7,298 nucleotides of DNA, from contig DAOVUK010000150.1 in the NCBI GenBank assembly GCA_030632625.1, forward strand, positions 1 to 7,298, in the 5' to 3' direction. Both the position numbers and the translations under genes were made by a program. Position 1 is the stretch's first letter. Each line of letters starts with the position of its first letter. This stretch comes from Gammaproteobacteria bacterium. Its GTDB lineage: Bacteria; Pseudomonadota; Gammaproteobacteria; GRL18. A model generated the notes under the pieces. The model made no database searches. It worked only from the letters and a program-made list of their open reading frames with translations, and had not been told where the DNA came from. Of this stretch, positions 5,829 to 7,298 are shown piece by piece.

Positions 5829-5832
5829 CATA

Positions 5833-6063
5833 TTATACAAAATATTTTTGCAGCTCTTCAGGCAGGGCGCTATTGAAATCATCTGCTATCCAGGCAGTAT
5901 CAATATCCTGTCCAGCGAGCCGTTTGTGAGACACTTGTTTAAGCGGTATTATTTTAGCAAAATCCTGTCCGGAACGGGTAATAATGACTTCTTTGCCATT
6001 GGCAATCTGAGTCATTAATTGTGAAAACTTGAGTTTGGCTTCATGAGAATTGATTTTGATCAT
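5833..6063 (-). CDS. Phd/YefM-family antitoxin
   Basis: A 76-residue protein with the Phd/YefM N-terminal DNA-binding fold at about 1-50: INSHEAKLKFSQLM (4-17), GKEVIITRSGQDFAKIIP (23-40). The C-terminal part, rich in acidic and hydrophobic residues (DIDTAWIADDFNSALPEELQ), is where such antitoxins bind and neutralise their toxin. It is the first gene of a two-gene unit with the PIN toxin. Antitoxins of this family normally repress their own promoter; an imperfect palindrome covers the predicted -10 element 28-44 bases upstream. The ATG at 6061-6063 is preceded by an AGGGA stretch at somewhat long spacing. It was probably acquired as an accessory module, judging from gene type only. Confidence 0.88.
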   Translation of the reverse strand: MIKINSHEAKLKFSQLMTQIANGKEVIITRSGQDFAKIIPLKQVSHKRLAGQDIDTAWIADDFNSALPEELQKYFV

Positions 6064-6090
6064 AAATAAACTTTCCCTGTTTTTATTAAG

Positions 6091-6107
6091 GGTAACAGTA
6101 TATCACC
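6091..6107 (-). promoter_or_regulatory. Antitoxin promoter with overlapping palindromic operator candidate
   Basis: On the minus strand TGATATACT (6105-6097) is an extended -10 with TATACT matching TATAAT at 5 of 6. It lies inside an imperfect palindrome with arms GGTGA and TTACC seven bases apart. A repressor bound here would block the promoter, which suits the autoregulation known for Phd/YefM antitoxins. The -35 region (TTTCAT) is poor. Confidence 0.45.
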
Positions 6108-6117
6108 ATGAAATTTT

Positions 6118-6160
6118 AAATGAAATTAAGGGCCGTGGAAAATTAAATGGAATTTCATTT
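6118..6160 (-). terminator. AT-rich inverted repeat at the lpxL 3' end, possible weak terminator
   Basis: AAATGAAATT (6118-6127) and AATTTCATTT (6151-6160) are perfect 10-bp inverted repeats with a 23-base loop, the second touching the first base of the lpxL stop codon. Both arms are followed outward by a second copy of the ATGAAAT motif. On the lpxL strand the stem is followed by AAAATTTCAT, which is not a clean T run, and the stem has only one G-C pair in ten. It may end some lpxL transcripts or separate lpxL from the antitoxin promoter; evidence is weak. Confidence 0.3.
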
Positions 6161-7107
6161 TATTTCATTTTTGCTCTTCTTGGTTTGCGGCTATAAAGCT
6201 TTGGCATCCCTTCGGGACGAGTTTTAAAGCGGCGATGCACCCATAAATACTGCTCAGGTGCTTTGCGAATTTGTTCTTCAATTAATTGATTGGTGCGAAT
6301 GGCATCCTCTTCCAATGAGTCGCCCGGAAAGTTTTCTATCGGCGGGAAAATTTCAAGAACATAACCCTGAGCATTATCCAGACGTCTTGAAATATATGGA
6401 ATAATAGGGGCTTTCGTTATTTTTGCCATACGCGATGCTACCGTTTGTGTGGCTGCCAGATGACCTAAAAAAGGTACAAATACGCTGTTTTCAATACCGG
6501 CATCCTGATCGGCAGCAATCCACATCAGATGATTTTGTTTAATGTAACGAAAGCTGGCACGGATTTCATTACGAGCAAATATCTGGTGGAATGTTCGTTC
6601 TCTGGCATTGAGAGCGACCTGATTAAACAGAGGGTTACGTAACTGTTGATAGCTGGCGGCTAAGTCGTGATCCAGGGAAAATAAACGACCGCTAATTTCC
6701 ATTGTGGTGTAATGAGCGCCCAGAAAAATGGCACCAGTACCTTCACGCAGAGCTTGCTCAATATATTCAATGCCCTTGATTGTGACCAGTTTTCTCAGCT
6801 TGTTTTCATTAGCCCACCAGCTCATTGCTGTTTCTGCAATGCTGATCCCCAGCGAATGAAAGTGATCCAGAACCAGTTTTTCCTGTTTTTCTGGTGATAA
6901 ATCGGCAAAGCACAGACGAATATTCGTTTGTACAATTTCACGTCGATATTTGGCAATGCGATAAAATAAATGTCCTATTATCTTGCCGATAAAGAGCTGT
7001 AGTCGATAGGGTAACAGCGCAAGAATGCGCATAGATGCCAAACCCAACCAGGATGGCCAGAACTTCGGGGCAAGATAGTCCCACCAGGGGAAAGATTGTT
7101 TGGACAC
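6160..7107 (-). CDS. lpxL: LpxL/HtrB-family lipid A late acyltransferase
   Basis: A 315-residue member of the LpxL/LpxM family; E. coli LpxL is 306. It would add a secondary acyl chain from acyl-ACP to Kdo2-lipid IVA at the inner membrane. The catalytic HX4E motif is H132-YTTM-E137 in GAHYTTMEISGR, the same residue numbers as in E. coli. Other family stretches are RREIVQTNIRLCF (55-67), AADQDAGIENSVFVPFLG and the C-terminal PEQYLWVHRRFKTRPEG. The N-terminal hydrophobic segment at about 20-50 is the expected membrane anchor. The start is a GTG (7105-7107); no ATG lies between it and the in-frame stop at 7156-7158, and the N terminus aligns with the family. The Shine-Dalgarno is weak. The acyl specificity (LpxL, LpxM or LpxP) cannot be read from the sequence. 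The C terminus is basic (RKPRRAKMK). Confidence 0.93.
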   Translation of the reverse strand: MSKQSFPWWDYLAPKFWPSWLGLASMRILALLPYRLQLFIGKIIGHLFYRIAKYRREIVQTNIRLCFADLSPEKQEKLVLDHFHSLGISIAETAMSWWANENKLRKLVTIKGIEYIEQALREGTGAIFLGAHYTTMEISGRLFSLDHDLAASYQQLRNPLFNQVALNARERTFHQIFARNEIRASFRYIKQNHLMWIAADQDAGIENSVFVPFLGHLAATQTVASRMAKITKAPIIPYISRRLDNAQGYVLEIFPPIENFPGDSLEEDAIRTNQLIEEQIRKAPEQYLWVHRRFKTRPEGMPKLYSRKPRRAKMK

Positions 7108-7156
7108 GTTTTGTCTCGTAGATGATAATATTCTGCTTAATATTGTACTTCGAAGT

Positions 7157-7185
7157 TATATAAAATTCCATCTGCCGATTGTCAG
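7157..7185 (-). promoter_or_regulatory. Sigma-70-type promoter candidate for lpxL
   Basis: On the minus strand a -35 CTGACA (7185-7180, 5 of 6 to TTGACA) is followed after exactly 17 bases by TATATA (7162-7157, 4 of 6 to TATAAT). The expected start near 7150 leaves a leader of about 43 bases before the GTG of lpxL. It is the best housekeeping promoter match in the window. Confidence 0.55.
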
Positions 7186-7298
7186 CAATTATCCTGTTTC
7201 AGTCAGTTTCATTCTACGTACTTATGTTATTATAGCCAATATATTCAAGCTCGGTAGTAACTATTCAGCGTGTTTAGATTTTACCTCAGAACAAGGCG
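7186..7298. other. Non-coding right edge, no recognisable gene
   Basis: No reading frame, RNA gene or clear repeat is recognised in the last ~110 bases. A TTATTATAG stretch near 7227-7235 could be a -10 element for a plus-strand gene beyond the window, but no convincing -35 partner is present. An open plus-strand frame from GTG 7275 to the edge is too short to judge. Confidence 0.4.

Noticed and set aside
6938..7171. A 77-residue minus-strand frame overlapping the lpxL start
   Set aside because: It is a shifted reading of the lpxL N-terminal coding region. The LpxL frame shows clear family conservation from its first residues and no sign of a frameshift.

Overview
The window reads as chromosomal DNA of a moderately AT-rich gammaproteobacterium. 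This is inferred from protein content and gene order: a Pil-Chp type chemotaxis tail (chpB-chpC) next to rsmE, a complete ubiT/ubiU/ubiV set for oxygen-independent ubiquinone synthesis, and an LpxL-type lipid A acyltransferase. UbiU, UbiV and UbiT closely resemble their E. coli counterparts as I remember them, which points to a facultatively anaerobic or anaerobically respiring (for example nitrate-using) Gram-negative. The genus cannot be fixed from this window.

Layout. Positions 1-1570 (+ strand) hold the 3' end of a CheB/ChpB methylesterase gene and a ChpC-like CheW adaptor. The methylesterase domain is preceded in the same frame by about 21 copies of a six-residue repeat, and its true N terminus lies before the window. 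rsmE (- strand) starts the next convergent unit, with its stop codon directly abutting that of chpC. ubiT (-) and ubiU-ubiV (+) diverge from a 193-bp promoter region that carries a perfect FNR/Anr-type box, TTGATCATCATCAA. A 127-bp hairpin-forming element separates ubiU from ubiV. A Phd/YefM-VapC (PIN) toxin-antitoxin pair (-) follows ubiV tail to tail. The last gene is lpxL (-), with a good sigma-70-like promoter upstream. The final ~110 bases hold no recognisable gene.

How the parts work together. chpB and chpC belong to a chemosensory system that normally governs type IV pili or twitching; rsmE modifies 16S rRNA. UbiU and UbiV are iron-sulfur proteins that act together in O2-independent hydroxylation of the ubiquinone ring, and UbiT is the lipid-binding accessory protein. 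The FNR box between the divergent units gives a simple explanation for joint anaerobic induction. The toxin-antitoxin pair is accessory in nature, and lpxL is envelope housekeeping.

Most unusual features: the hexapeptide array in the chemotaxis methylesterase, the well-placed FNR box, and the long hairpin inside the ubiUV operon. All six wobble positions in that hairpin's two main helices are G.U (never A.C) in the ubiUV-sense RNA.
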